The translations under genes and the position numbers were made by a program. From Actinomarinicola tropica (GTDB lineage Bacteria > Actinomycetota > Acidimicrobiia > Acidimicrobiales > SKKL01): a stretch of 64,000 nucleotides of DNA. Position 1 is the first letter of the stretch. Each line of letters opens with the position of its first letter. The stretch is taken from assembly GCF_009650215.1 (NCBI RefSeq), contig NZ_CP045851.1, positions 434,001 through 498,000 on the forward strand. The letters are read 5' to 3'. A model generated the notes under the pieces. That model was given only the letters and a program-made list of their open reading frames with translations. It ran no database searches and had not been told where the DNA came from. Shown here in pieces: positions 34,793-49,553 of this stretch.

Positions 34793-35440
34793 GTGTCCGA
34801 CGGCGACGCGATGGCCGACGGCGGTGTCGTGCTCGGCGACGCCGCCGTGTCCCGCGCCGAGGTGATCGAGGCCAGCCGGCGGGCGGCCACCGGCCTGGCC
34901 GCGACGGGCGTCGGCCCAGCCGACAGCATCGCCGTCCTGCTCCGCAACGACATCCCGTTCTTCACGGTGACGCTGGCGGCGCGGACGCTCGGCGCCTACG
35001 CCGTGACCATCAACTGGCACTGGCGGGCCGGGGAGATCGAGCGCGTGCTCGTCGACTCCGGCGCGAAGGTCCTCGTCGTCCACGCCGACCTGCTGGACGA
35101 GGCCGAGCGGTCGTCCCCGACGGGGTCGAGGTGCTCGTCGCGCCCACGCCGCGGGCGCTCGCCGATGCGTTCGGCATCGATCCCGGCCGGTGCCTGGTGG
35201 ACGACGGCGACACGGACTGGGACCGCTGGGTCGCCGGCTTCGAGCCCTGGAGCCGGGGCCGGGCCGGAGCGGCGGCGAGCATGATCTACACCTCCGGCAC
35301 CACCGGCAAGCCCAAGGGTGTGCGCCGGGCGCCGTTCACGCCCGAGCAGGCGACGGCCCTGGCCGAGATCAACGAGCAGGTCCTGGGGATCGTTCCCCGG
35401 ATGCGCACCCTCATCCCCGCCCCCATGTACCACTCTGGGC
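34793..35440 (+). pseudogene. FadD acyl-CoA synthetase, N-terminal half with frameshift
   Basis: Reading from GTG 34793 (or ATG 34811) gives a FadD N-terminus (GLAATGVGPADSIAVLLRND, INWHWRAGEIERVL) as far as LLDEAER. A one-base loss near 35112 shifts the frame, and VPDGVEVLVAPTPRALAD continues to the A3 motif YTSGTTGKPKGVRRAP and PAPMYHSGP at about 35440. There the match ends abruptly and a hotdog-protein tail begins. The C-terminal two-thirds, including the catalytic Lys domain, are missing. The gene starts 23 bases after the BVMO stop and was probably its operon partner. Non-functional as read. Confidence 0.82.
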
Positions 35441-35603
35441 CTGTCCCATCCAGTACGTCGGTGCGTGCAAGCGCTCCGACCTGGTCTGCCGGGCGACCAC
35501 GGTCCGGCGGGGCAAGGAGCTGACCTTCGTCGACATCGTCGGCGAGGACGACGCCGGCAACCCGGTGGCCCACGCCATCCTCACCTACCGGATCGTGCCC
35601 TGA
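35441..35603 (+). pseudogene. Hotdog-fold thioesterase C-terminal fragment
   Basis: About 50 codons ending at TGA 35601-35603 read YVGACKRSDLVCRATTVRRG followed by KELTFVDIVGEDDAGNPVAH and ILTYRIV. This is the typical last half of a PaaI-type thioesterase: a central helix is missing and the closing strands with the D-x-x-G-x-x-VAH pattern remain. It is fused directly to the truncated FadD, so the junction near 35440 removed the end of one gene and the start of the next. Short length limits certainty. Confidence 0.55.
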
Positions 35604-35708
35604 CCCCGGGTCGCCTGCGGCTCCGCCACCACGCCGCGCTCGACGTGGCTGGCCGGGACCGGGTCGCCGAGTGACCCGCCCGGACCGCCTGGGGCTCCGC
35701 CACCGCCG

Positions 35709-37332
35709 TCAGGGCGGCCCCGCCACCGAGGTGGCGACCTCCTTGGCCCAGCCGTAGTCGGCCTTGCCGTTGGGCGCCCGGCGCACCTGCTCCATCACCA
35801 CGATCGACTTCGGGATCTTGTAGCCGGACAGGGACGAGCGCAGCCACGCCCGGAGCTCGTCGCCGTCGGGGGGAGCAGCGGCGCTGGTCCCCACCACGGC
35901 GACGATCTGCTGGCCGAGTTGCTCGTGGGGGAGCCCGACCACGAGGCAGTCGTCGACGGCCTCGTGGCGCTTCAGCGCCTCCTCGACCTCCTCCGGGTAG
36001 ATCTTCTCGCCCCCGGAGTTGATGCAGTTCGACCCCCGACCGAGCAGCGTGATGGTGCCATCGGCCTCCACCGTCGCCCAGTCGCCGGTGAGCGCATACG
36101 AGATCCCGTCGATCTGGCGGAACGTGCGAGCGGTCTTCTCCTCGTCCTTGTAGTAGCCGTACGCGGCGGACGCCGAGGCGAGCAGGCCCGGCTCGCCCGA
36201 CCCGGGCTCGACGTCACGGTCGTCGGGCGTCAGCACCGGGTGGTGGGGGCGAGCTGGAACTTGGCGGTCTCGACGTGCATGCCCTTGGCCGCGGCGGTGA
36301 CCGCGTAGCCACCGCCCTCGGTGGAGCCGAGCGCGTCGATGAGGAGCGCGTCGAGGCGGGCGGTGAGGCCGTCCTTGATCTCCGCGCTCCACATGGCGCC
36401 GGAGGAGACGATGGTGTCGACGCTCGTCAGGTCGAGCTGGCGGCCGTCCTGCTCCATCTCCTCGAGCGCTCGCAGCATCGGGCGGGCGAAGGCGTCGCCG
36501 ACGATGGTGATGCGGGTGACGCGCTCGCGCTCGACGGTGCGCCACAGCTCGTGGGCGTCGAAGGACCGGCCCTCGAGGAGCACGGCGGTGCCCCCGGACA
36601 GCAGCGGCGGCATGCCGCCCACCCACATGCCGGTGCCGTGCATCAGCGGCGGGCAGGGCACGGACACGAACCGCGGCCGTTCGGCCATGGCCGCGACGAA
36701 CGCCGGGATCTCGGCGAGCGTCGAGGGGGTGGCCACCGGCAGCCCGAGCGTGGCGAACGCGTCGTACAGGCCCTTCACGAAGTCGTGCTGGCGGTACATC
36801 ACCCCCTTCGGCATCCCGGTGGTGCCGCCGGTGTAGAGCATGTAGAGGTCGTCGCCGGGCCGGTCGAGGCGGGGCATCGGGTCGTGGGCGTCGAGCAGCT
36901 CGTCGAACGCGACCGCGCCCTCGACGTGCTCGCCGCCGTCGTCCACCTCGACGAGCAGCCGCAGGCGCGGCAGACGGTCGACCACCCGGGACACCCGGTC
37001 GCCGAGCGAGGTGTGGAACACCAGCACCTCGCTGTCGCTGTTGTCGATCAGGTAGGCGAGCTCGTCGTCGAGGTACCGGTAGTTCACGTTCACCGGCACG
37101 CCCCGGCCTTGAACGCGCCGTGCTGCGCGATCAGGTACTCCGGGGAGTTGTAGAGGTACAGCGACACCTTGGTGCCCAGGCCGAGGCCGGCCGCCTCCAT
37201 CGCCCCGGCGAACCGGGCGGCACGGTCGTCGTAGGCGGCGTAGGAGATCCGGCGGTCCCCCTGGACGATGGCCGTCGCCTCCGGGCAGGCGTCGGCGACG
37301 GCCTCCCACGCGCTCGCGAAGTGCAGGTCCAC
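35709..37332 (-). CDS. FadD19-like acyl-CoA synthetase with two one-base deletions
   Basis: ATG 37332 opens HFASAWEAVADACPEATA. The frame breaks at the C-run 37101-37104 (one base short), continues with VPVNVNYRYLDDELAY and YTGGTTGMPKGVMYRQ, and breaks again in the G-run 36245-36249, then runs through INSGGEKIYPEEVEEAL to RAPNGKADYGWAK with the catalytic Lys. Adding one base to each run gives a 541-residue protein, the same length as the paralogue at 40903-42531 (542). Both events are homopolymer contractions, so the gene may be intact in the organism. Motif class is the YTGGTTGMPKG group. It is upstream of no close same-strand partner; an acyl-CoA dehydrogenase lies 93 bases before its start. 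Confidence 0.85.
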
Positions 37333-37424
37333 GATCTTCCCCCTGGCTCGACCCCGGACCGCGCCCGGGCGTCAGCCCCGAGTCTGGCCCACACCGCGGG
37401 GCGCTCGCCGGGGGAGCAGCGGGC

Positions 37425-38705
37425 TCAGGACCGGGCGCGGGCCTTCAGCTCGCGGAACGGGCTCGTCGTGTCGATCCCCGGCTCCTTCGACAGCCCGAGC
37501 ACCCGCTCGCCGACGATGTTGCGCATCACCTCGTCGGTGCCGCCGCCGAGGCGCATCCCCGGCGTCCCCAGGATGTACTCCGCCCAGGCGTAGGTGCCCC
37601 ACTCTCCGGTGTCGGCGGTGACGCGGGGCCCGAGGACCCGCGACACCCACTCGCTGAGCGCGGTGAGGTTGTGGGTGAGGGCGAGCTTGCCGATCGACAT
37701 CTCCGGCCCGGGCAGCTGCCCGGCCTTGATCTTGTCCGTCGCCCGCTGCCCCGTGAGCTTGCCGACCTGGAAGCCGATCCAGATGCGGACGAGTTCGTCG
37801 CGCAGGACGGGGTCGTCGGCCTTGCCGAAGTGGCGGAGCATCGCGCCGAGGCGGTCGATGGACGACACCCCGGCACCCGCGCCGCCGCTGCCCGAGCCGA
37901 TGGACGCCCGCTCGTTCATGAGGGTGGTGAGCGCGACGCGCCAGCCGTCGTTGACGTCGCCGAGGCGGTGGTCGTCGGGGACCCGGACGTCCTCGAAGAA
38001 CACCTCGTTGAAGCTGGCGCCCCCGGTCATCTGCCGCAGGGGCCGGACCTCGACGCCGGGGTCGTGCATGTCGACGACGAACGCGGTGAGGCCCCGGTGC
38101 TTCGGCTGCTCCGGGTCGGTGCGGCACAGCACCTCGCCGAGGTCGGCGTACTGCGCGCCGGAGGTCCAGACCTTCTGCCCGGAGATCACCCACTCGTCGC
38201 CGTCGCTCACCGCTCGGGTCTCCACGCCGGCCAGGTCGGAGCCGGCGCCCGGCTCGGAGAACAGCTGGCAGCCGACGAGATCGCCGCGGTGCATGGCCCG
38301 CAGGTAGGCGTCCTTGGCGACGTCGGTGCCGTGGGCGAGAATCGTCGGGGCGACCATGCCGAGGCCGATGCCGAAGAACCCCATGTTCGGCGTCTCGTAC
38401 CCGGCCTCGAGGCGGGCGTAGGCGCGCTCGTGGGCCTGGGTGAGCTCGCGACCGCCGTACTGCTCCGGCCCGGTGATCCAGCCGAGGCCGGCGTCGAACC
38501 GGGCCGCCCGCCAGCGCTTCGCCTCGGCGAGGTTGCGCCGCTCCTCCTCGGGGTCGATCTCCTCGAAGATGGCGACGGCGTCTTCGCCCTCGCCCCAGAC
38601 GAACTTCGTCTCCTCCGCGGCGCGCTTCTCCCGGGCGTGGGCCGCCAGGAACGTGCGGACCTCGGCCTCGAAGTCCTCCAGGGTGGACTCGCCGGACGTG
38701 CTCAT
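37425..38705 (-). CDS. FadE-type acyl-CoA dehydrogenase (426 aa)
   Basis: Flavin acyl-CoA desaturase with [51 protein letters not shown] and C-terminal [24 protein letters not shown]; the MCAD Glu position is Gly. It has a longer charged N-terminal helix region ([19 protein letters not shown]) than its paralogues. ATG 38705 follows GAGG by four bases. Upstream are fragments of an ECH and a ClpP gene, so its original operon context has been lost. Downstream is the frameshifted FadD. Intact. Confidence 0.93.
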   Translation of the reverse strand: MSTSGESTLEDFEAEVRTFLAAHAREKRAAEETKFVWGEGEDAVAIFEEIDPEEERRNLAEAKRWRAARFDAGLGWITGPEQYGGRELTQAHERAYARLEAGYETPNMGFFGIGLGMVAPTILAHGTDVAKDAYLRAMHRGDLVGCQLFSEPGAGSDLAGVETRAVSDGDEWVISGQKVWTSGAQYADLGEVLCRTDPEQPKHRGLTAFVVDMHDPGVEVRPLRQMTGGASFNEVFFEDVRVPDDHRLGDVNDGWRVALTTLMNERASIGSGSGGAGAGVSSIDRLGAMLRHFGKADDPVLRDELVRIWIGFQVGKLTGQRATDKIKAGQLPGPEMSIGKLALTHNLTALSEWVSRVLGPRVTADTGEWGTYAWAEYILGTPGMRLGGGTDEVMRNIVGERVLGLSKEPGIDTTSPFRELKARARS

Positions 38706-38764
38706 CGCGACCTCGCGCTCCTCGGGTGGGGGGTGTGCCGGTGGGGCAGGACCGTAGCCGTGTC

Positions 38765-39133
38765 TCACTGCGGATGTCGGGCGCGGGCGGCGGCGAGGCG
38801 GGCGAGCCGGAGCTCGGCGGCCAGGCCGTCGGCCAGGGGCAGGTCGGCGGCGACGCGCAGGGCTCGCTTGGCCACCCGGGCGGCGGCCGGGTCGAGGGCG
38901 GCGAGGCGTCGGGCGACGCCGAGCGCCTCGTCCTCCAGCGCCTCGGGCGCCACCACCCGGTGGACGATGCCGCGGCGGGCGGCCTCGTCGGCGTCGATGG
39001 TCTCGCCGAGCATGACGTGCGGCGTGGCTGCTGGCGCGCCGAGCAGGCGGCCGAGGCTCTGCGTGCCGGCGGCGGCGGGCAGCATGCCGAGCGTGGTCTC
39101 GGGCAGGCCGAGGCGGGTGTCGGCGGCGGAGCA
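38765..39133 (-). pseudogene. Enoyl-CoA hydratase, C-terminal fragment
   Basis: About 120 codons ending at TGA (38765-38767) read [40 protein letters not shown] and [19 protein letters not shown], the second half of a crotonase-family protein with the conserved PE...LGM..GG-like active-site strand. The first half, including the HG/AGAD oxyanion loop, is absent. At about 39133 the sequence changes to an out-of-frame ClpP N-terminus. There is no start codon of its own with a ribosome-binding site. Product unlikely. Confidence 0.75.
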
Positions 39134-39415
39134 GGATCTGCCCCATGCTCGCCGCGAACCCGACCGCCACCGTGGCGACGTCGTTGGGGATCAGCTGCAT
39201 CGTGTCGTAGACGGCCAGGCCGGCCATCACCGACCCGCCGGGCGAGTTCACGTACAGGCAGATGTCGCTCTCCGGGTCGTCGGCCGAGAGCACGAGCAGC
39301 TGGGCAACGAGCCGGTTGGCGCTGTCGTCGTCGACCGGCTCCCCGAGGAGCAGGATCCGCTGGTCGAGCAGGCGGTCGAACGCCGACGGCGGGTGGGAGG
39401 TGAGGTGGTCATGGC
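39134..39415 (-). pseudogene. ClpP-type serine protease, N-terminal fragment
   Basis: The minus strand reads [39 protein letters not shown] and [20 protein letters not shown], then [11 protein letters not shown], where the nucleophile Ser of ClpP is in ASM. Immediately after, near 39133, the ECH fragment begins. The catalytic His and Asp and the rest of the barrel are missing. The likely start codon (ATG near 39415) is one frame away, so a small indel affects the 5' end too. This would be one of several actinobacterial clpP paralogues. It is unusual to find clpP here, which supports rearrangement or misjoining. Confidence 0.75.
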
Positions 39416-39509
39416 GGCAGTGTCCCCGCAGACGACGCCGCCGCGACCCGTCTCCGCTGCAGGCAGAACAGGACGTGAGGTCCGGCGGCGTGGTGGCCGG
39501 GTCCGCCGG

Positions 39510-40604
39510 TCAGACGGTGGGGACGACCACCCCGTGGATCGGCGGCATGCCGCGCTCGCCGGCCATCGTCTGCAGCAGCTCCTCCACCCCGCCGAGGCCG
39601 ACCGTTGCCCGGTCGAGCTGCTCGAAGGGGTAGCGACCGGAGGCGAGCAGGTCGAGCGCCGCCCGGTAGGCGACCACGTCGACGCCCAGCGCGCCTTCGA
39701 TGCGCAGCTCCTTGTAGACGACGTGGTCGGGCTCGAACCCGGGCGCGCCGCCGCCGCCCCGGGTGCCGGCGATCACGATCCGCCCGCCGGTGGCGGCGAG
39801 CTGCACCGCCTGCGCCACCACCTGCGGCGCCTTGGCGGTCACGTCCACGATCACGCTCGCACCCGGCCGCCCGGTGGCGGAGCGGAACGCCTCCACCGGG
39901 TCCTGCTCGGTGATGTCCACGACCAGGTCGGCGCCGAAGGACGGGGCCGCATCGAGGCGGGGGCGGTCGCGCTCGCCGGCGCCGGTGACCATGACGAACT
40001 CGGCGCCCGCCTCCTTGGCCGCCACCGCCGCCGACAGCCCTCGCACCCCGCAGCCGAGCACAGCCACGGCGTCGCCCGGGCCGGTGCCCGGCACCGTGGC
40101 GCCCCAGCGGATGCCGGCGCCGAGCGGGTTGAACAGCGTCGCCACCACCGGATCGAGCCCGTCGGGAACGGGCAGCACCATGGAGTCGGGCCCGAGGTAC
40201 TGGTGGGTGGCGTAGCCGCCCCACAGCCCCGGCCCGGTGTTGACCGACACGAAGCCGTACATGGTGGCCAGCCCGTTGCGCTCGCAGCGCCGGTACGCGC
40301 CGGAACGGCAGGCGTCGCACTCGCGGCACGACTGGAAGACCTCCACCGCCACCCGCTGGCCTTGCGACACCCCCCAGCGCTCGGCCGCCACCGGCCCGAT
40401 CTCCTCGATCACGCCCACCGCCTCGTGGCCGGGGACGAACGCGTGCCCCGGGTGCAGCTGGCCGCTGTACTGCTCGTGGTCGGTGCCGCAGAGCCCGCAC
40501 GCCTCCACCCGCAGGAGGGCGTCGTCCTCGCCGATGTCCGGCAGCGGCAGGGTCCTCGGCACGAGCGTGTGCGGGCGCTCCAGCACCATGGCGGTGGCGT
40601 TCAT
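39510..40604 (-). CDS. Zinc-dependent alcohol dehydrogenase (MDR family), second copy
   Basis: 364-residue MDR enzyme. CGLCGTDHEQYSG and GHEAVGVIEE carry catalytic zinc ligands, CRECDACRSGAYRRC the structural zinc, and LGCGVRGLSAAV the nucleotide-binding loop. ATG 40604 follows GGGGGAAACG. It diverges from the P450 fragment/FadD gene pair with about 107 bases between starts. The end of the ClpP fragment lies behind it. It differs clearly from the 29137 gene, with a shorter linker and a different substrate-pocket sequence. Likely oxidises a pathway alcohol; substrate unknown. Intact. Confidence 0.92.
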   Translation of the reverse strand: MNATAMVLERPHTLVPRTLPLPDIGEDDALLRVEACGLCGTDHEQYSGQLHPGHAFVPGHEAVGVIEEIGPVAAERWGVSQGQRVAVEVFQSCRECDACRSGAYRRCERNGLATMYGFVSVNTGPGLWGGYATHQYLGPDSMVLPVPDGLDPVVATLFNPLGAGIRWGATVPGTGPGDAVAVLGCGVRGLSAAVAAKEAGAEFVMVTGAGERDRPRLDAAPSFGADLVVDITEQDPVEAFRSATGRPGASVIVDVTAKAPQVVAQAVQLAATGGRIVIAGTRGGGGAPGFEPDHVVYKELRIEGALGVDVVAYRAALDLLASGRYPFEQLDRATVGLGGVEELLQTMAGERGMPPIHGVVVPTV

Positions 40605-40711
40605 CGTTTCCCCCTGTGGCCGGGCCGGCGGTGAAGCAAAGACATCCATCTGTTGCATGTCTCGCCGGGGCGATCCTACGCTCGACCGACCACCTCCGCA
40701 GGAGCGAGCCC

Positions 40712-40906
40712 GTGACGACCCTGACCCCGTCGATGATCCCCGACCTCTTCTCACCCGAGGTCACCGCCGACCCGCACCCGGCCTACGCCCGGCTTCGGGA
40801 CCTCGGCCCGGTGTACGACGAGCGCAACGACGTGTGGCTGCTCGCCCGTCACCCCGACGTGCTCGACGCGCTGCACCGGCCGACGGTGTTCTCCTCCGAG
40901 CGATGA
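40712..40906 (+). pseudogene. Cytochrome P450 N-terminal fragment (64 aa)
   Basis: GTG 40712 (GGAG box upstream) begins MIPDLFSPEVTADPHPAYAR-type sequence followed by LRDLGPVYDERNDVWLLAR and PTVFSSER, the standard first 60-odd residues of a bacterial P450 through the B-helix. It then ends at TGA 40904-40906, which overlaps the ATG of the FadD gene. I-helix, ExxR and heme loop are all absent. An internal deletion that joined P450 codon ~64 to the start of the next gene explains this best. It is not close to the two intact P450s of the window. Confidence 0.8.
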
Positions 40907-42531
40907 CCGCAGACGAGACCGCGCCGGCGTGGCAGTACGCCGACGTGTGGGACGTGATCGCCGAGTGCCGGCCCGGTGCCGCCGCGCTGATCCACGGCGA
41001 TCGGCGCACGACGTGGGCTGAGTTCCGGGATCGCGCCGCTCGGCTCGGGCGGTCGCTGGTCTCGGGCGGTGCGGCCCGAGGCGATCGCGTGGCGCAGTAC
41101 CTCTACAACTGCCCCGAGTACCTGGAGGTGTCCTACGCCACCTACCAGGCCGGCCTCACCCCGGTGAACACCAACTACCGGTACCGGGCCGACGAGCTGC
41201 GGTACCTGTGGGACAACGCTGACGCCGTGGCCGTGGTCTTCCACGGGTCCTTCGCCGACACCGTCGACCAGGTCCGCGCCGACGTGCCCACGGTGCGCCG
41301 CTGGCTGTGGGTCGACGACGGCGGCGGCGACTGCCCGCCGTGGGCGGAGCCGTACGAGGACGTGGTGGGCGCCGGCGCCGACGGCCCGTACCGGGCGCCG
41401 TGGGGGCGCAGCGGCGACGACATCGTGATGATCTACACCGGCGGCACCACCGGGATGCCCAAGGGCGTGATGTGGCTCCACGACGACATGTACCGGTCCT
41501 TCAACGCCATCGGTGATCCGGACGTCGCCGACCTCGAGGCCATCCGCGCCCGGCTCGCCGCCGGCGGCGACCCTCCGGTGGGCATCCCCGCCTCCCCGCT
41601 CATGCACGCCACCGGCTACATGTTCGCCAAGAGCATGCTCGTGCAGGGCGGCACCGTCGTCACCCTGCCCGACCGCCGCTTCGACGCGACCGCGCTGCTC
41701 GACGCCATCGACCGGGAGGGCGTGACGGCGATGGCCATCGTCGGCGACGCCTTCGCCCTGCCAATGCTCGAGGCCCTCGACGCCGCTACGGGGCGGTGGG
41801 ACCTGTCGTCGCTGCAGCTGCTGGTGTCGGCGGGCGTCATGTGGAGCGCCGAGGTGAAGGCCGGCCTGGCCCGGCACCTGCCCACGACGCTGTTCGCCGA
41901 CCTCCTCGGCTCCACCGAGGCCCACGGGCTCGGCTCGTCGGTCTCCGGCGCCGGCACCGATCCCTCGACGGCGACGTTCTCCCTCGGCGCCCACGCCATG
42001 GTCATCGACCCGGATGCGGGAACGGTGGTCGGGCCGGGCGGCACCGGGATGGTCGCAGTCGCCGGGCCGTGCCCCATCGGCTACCACAAGGACCCGGAGA
42101 AGACCGCGGCCACCTTCCGCATCGTCGACGGCCAGCGCGTGTCGGTGCCCGGCGACTGGGCCCGGGTCGAGGGCGACGGCCGGATCACCCTGCTGGGCCG
42201 CGGGTCGCTGTGCATCAACACCGCCGGGGAGAAGGTGTTCCCCGAGGAGGTGGAGGAGGCGCTCGAGACCCATCCGGCGGTGCGCGACTCCACCGTCGTC
42301 GGCGTCCCCGACACCAAGTACGGGCAGGCGGTCGCGGCCGTGGTCGCGCTGCGCGACGGCGCCGACGTCACCCCCGACGAGCTGATCGCCCACGTCAAGG
42401 GCCGCCTCGCCGGCTACAAGGCGCCCCGCCACGTGGTGGTGGTGCCCGACGTCGGTCGGGCCCCCAACGGCAAGGCCGACTACGCCGGCGCCAAGCGCCT
42501 CGTGCTCGACCACCTCGGCGACGCCCCCTGA
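40903..42531 (+). CDS. FadD19-like acyl-CoA synthetase
   Basis: 542-residue adenylate-forming enzyme with IYTGGTTGMPKGVMW (A3), LGSTEAHGLG (A5), CINTAGEKVFPEEVEEAL and PNGKADYAGAKR with the catalytic Lys. Same subfamily as 15493-17088 and 35709-37332. ATG 40903 overlaps the stop of the truncated P450 frame (ATGA). No good Shine-Dalgarno box lies in front of it, so if the P450 deletion is real its translation may depend on coupling. A TetR gene follows after 35 bases on the same strand. Likely activates a polycyclic or branched acid, by analogy only. Confidence 0.93.
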   Translation: MTADETAPAWQYADVWDVIAECRPGAAALIHGDRRTTWAEFRDRAARLGRSLVSGGAARGDRVAQYLYNCPEYLEVSYATYQAGLTPVNTNYRYRADELRYLWDNADAVAVVFHGSFADTVDQVRADVPTVRRWLWVDDGGGDCPPWAEPYEDVVGAGADGPYRAPWGRSGDDIVMIYTGGTTGMPKGVMWLHDDMYRSFNAIGDPDVADLEAIRARLAAGGDPPVGIPASPLMHATGYMFAKSMLVQGGTVVTLPDRRFDATALLDAIDREGVTAMAIVGDAFALPMLEALDAATGRWDLSSLQLLVSAGVMWSAEVKAGLARHLPTTLFADLLGSTEAHGLGSSVSGAGTDPSTATFSLGAHAMVIDPDAGTVVGPGGTGMVAVAGPCPIGYHKDPEKTAATFRIVDGQRVSVPGDWARVEGDGRITLLGRGSLCINTAGEKVFPEEVEEALETHPAVRDSTVVGVPDTKYGQAVAAVVALRDGADVTPDELIAHVKGRLAGYKAPRHVVVVPDVGRAPNGKADYAGAKRLVLDHLGDAP

Positions 42532-42566
42532 CCGAGCGCCGGCCCGGCACGCCCTATGGTCGCTGC

Positions 42567-43148
42567 ATGCCGGCCGGAGCGGGTCGACCCCGTGGCGAGC
42601 AGGAGGTCAAGCACGCGGTCCTCGAGGCGGCGTCGGCGCTGTTCGCCGAGAAGGGCCCGTCGGCGACGTCGCTGCGCGAGATCGCCCAGGCGGCCGGCGT
42701 CAACCACGGGCTGATCCACCGCCACTTCGGGTCCAAGCAGCGCTTGGTCCGGGCGGTGCACGACCACCTCGCCGCGCGGCTCGCGTCCACGGAGCCGTTC
42801 CGGGAGGCGTCCGTGCCCGCTGCGCTCGACGCCTTCCACGCCCTGGAGGGCAACCGCACCTACTGGATGGTGCTCACCCGGGCGATGCTCGACGGCGAGC
42901 TGGCCGACGTCCTCGGCTCCGACCTCGCCGGCGGCCACCGGATGGTGGAGACCCTGCGGGACGCCCTCGGCGACGAGGCGCCGGTGGACGCCAGCGATCT
43001 CATGGCCATGGCGTTCGCCTTCTCCTTCGGCTGGCTGCTGCTGCGCGATTTCATCCAGGCCGCCACGGGCGCCGGTGACGACGTGCCCGAGCAGTGGTTC
43101 GCGGCCATGGCCACCCTGCTCGAGCGCCAGGGCCGGCCAGCCCACTGA
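42567..43148 (+). CDS. TetR-family regulator, probable controller of the diiron/BVMO operon
   Basis: 193-residue repressor with an N-terminal HTH in SLREIAQAAGVNHGLIHRHFGSKQRLVRAV, typical TetR geometry, and a mostly helical ligand domain. It starts at ATG 42567, 35 bases after the FadD stop. The diiron/BVMO pair begins 152 bases after its stop, and a 20-base palindrome (43232-43251) lies between, so it is the obvious candidate to bind there. Whether it also regulates the upstream FadD gene is unknown. Intact. Confidence 0.9.
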   Translation: MPAGAGRPRGEQEVKHAVLEAASALFAEKGPSATSLREIAQAAGVNHGLIHRHFGSKQRLVRAVHDHLAARLASTEPFREASVPAALDAFHALEGNRTYWMVLTRAMLDGELADVLGSDLAGGHRMVETLRDALGDEAPVDASDLMAMAFAFSFGWLLLRDFIQAATGAGDDVPEQWFAAMATLLERQGRPAH

Positions 43149-43231
43149 CGCGCCCGGCGCCGACCCCGCCGTCTGTCCGCTCGCCGGCGGCGAGGACCGC
43201 GGAGACGCGGGAGGCGGTGGCCTTGCGGGCT

Positions 43232-43251
43232 GTGTAGACGAGCGTCTACAC
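43232..43251. promoter_or_regulatory. 20-bp palindromic operator, GTGTAGACG-AG-CGTCTACAC
   Basis: Perfect nine-base arms around AG, located 50 bases upstream of the diiron protein start and directly downstream of a TetR gene. The TAGAC/GTCTA core is common in TetR-family operators. A GAGGAGG ribosome-binding site for the diiron gene follows at about 43289-43295. Confidence 0.7.
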
Positions 43252-43300
43252 TTGCCGCGTCCGGGGGCCGGGGGGTCCCGTCACGTTCGAGGAGGACCTG

Positions 43301-44361
43301 ATGGCCCACACGCTCGAGTTCGCCGCCGACGACCTGTTGGCCACCCATCCGATCGAGGAGCCGCTGATCGCTGGCGGCGTCCGCTGCCACGGGGGGTTCC
43401 TCGCCGACGGCACCTACGTCTCGCCCCGCACCGCGGTGCGCGGCCCGGCGATCGCCGCCTGGCAGGAGCAGCACCGCACGACATTCGGCACCGAGATCCT
43501 GCACGCCCCGGTGGAGACCTGGCCGCCCGGCTACCCGAGCGTCGAGCAGGCGCGGTTCCTGCTCCGCAACGGCGTGCGCGAGCCGATCATCGCGACGTTG
43601 TCCCGCATCGGGACCGTCGAGGGCTTCGGCGCCATGATCCGGTTCCTCGCCCCGGCCGACATGCAGAGGTTCTTCGACGACGACATCCGCGGCACGGCGA
43701 TGGACCACCTGGCCAAGGGCCTGGTCGAGGCGCACGCCCGCGACGAGGCCGGCTACGGCGACGAGGCCGGGCACGACCGCATGTGGTACGCCACCCGCGA
43801 CATCGCCTTCGAGAACCCGGTCACCCACGACGAGACGGCGCTGATGATGCAGCGCATGGGCATCTCCTTCGGCGCCCAGCCCGATCCCGACGGTGCCCGC
43901 CAGCGGTTCATGGGCAAGCGGGCCTTCGAGGACCTCGACCTGGGCCTGGAGCTGCTGATCTCCACGATGCTGCGGGTGCTGTTCGTGGAGATCAAGGCGT
44001 TCCACACGTTCGCCTGGGCCGAGGAGCTGCTCTCCGACACCGAGCTCGTCGCCGGCGAGGGCGAGGCCGCCCGCATCGTGTCGTACATCCGGGCCGACGA
44101 GACCCCGCACGTGGAGTACCTGCGCACCGCGCTCACCGAGATGCGCGACCGCACCTTCATCGGCGAGTCCGGTCGCAAGTACCCCGGCACCGACATCATC
44201 GGGCCGATGTGGGACGCATCGCTGGAGGAGTCGCTCGGCCTGCTCGAGGACCAGAACCGGGCCGCCACGGTTGCCGAGCTCGAGCACACCCTCGCCTCGC
44301 ACCCGAAGGGCGCCGACCTGCTCGCCGAGTTCCACCACCTCGAGATCGCCGGAGCCGGCGC

Positions 44362-44365
<4 letters not shown>
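43301..44365 (+). CDS. Ferritin-like diiron protein (354 aa)
   Basis: Unnamed helical protein with carboxylate-bridged diiron motifs: a Glu in TVEGFGAM, ExxH in [10 protein letters not shown], a Glu in [11 protein letters not shown] and ExxH in [10 protein letters not shown], in the order E, ExxH, E, ExxH. This is the ligand pattern of ferritin-like oxygenases and oxidases. Its TGA overlaps the GTG of the BVMO (GTGA at 44362-44365), implying coupled synthesis and perhaps a shared substrate. Operator-like palindrome and strong GAGGAGG box upstream indicate controlled, high expression. A hydroxylase or N-oxygenase role is possible; nothing in the sequence fixes the substrate. Confidence 0.85.
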
Positions 44366-45766
<1,401 letters not shown>

Positions 45767-45771
45767 GCGGG

Positions 45772-49504
<3,733 letters not shown>

Positions 49505-49553
49505 GGGCGTGCCCGGCGGGCGCCCACAGAACCGCTGCGGTCGCTCGTGGAGA

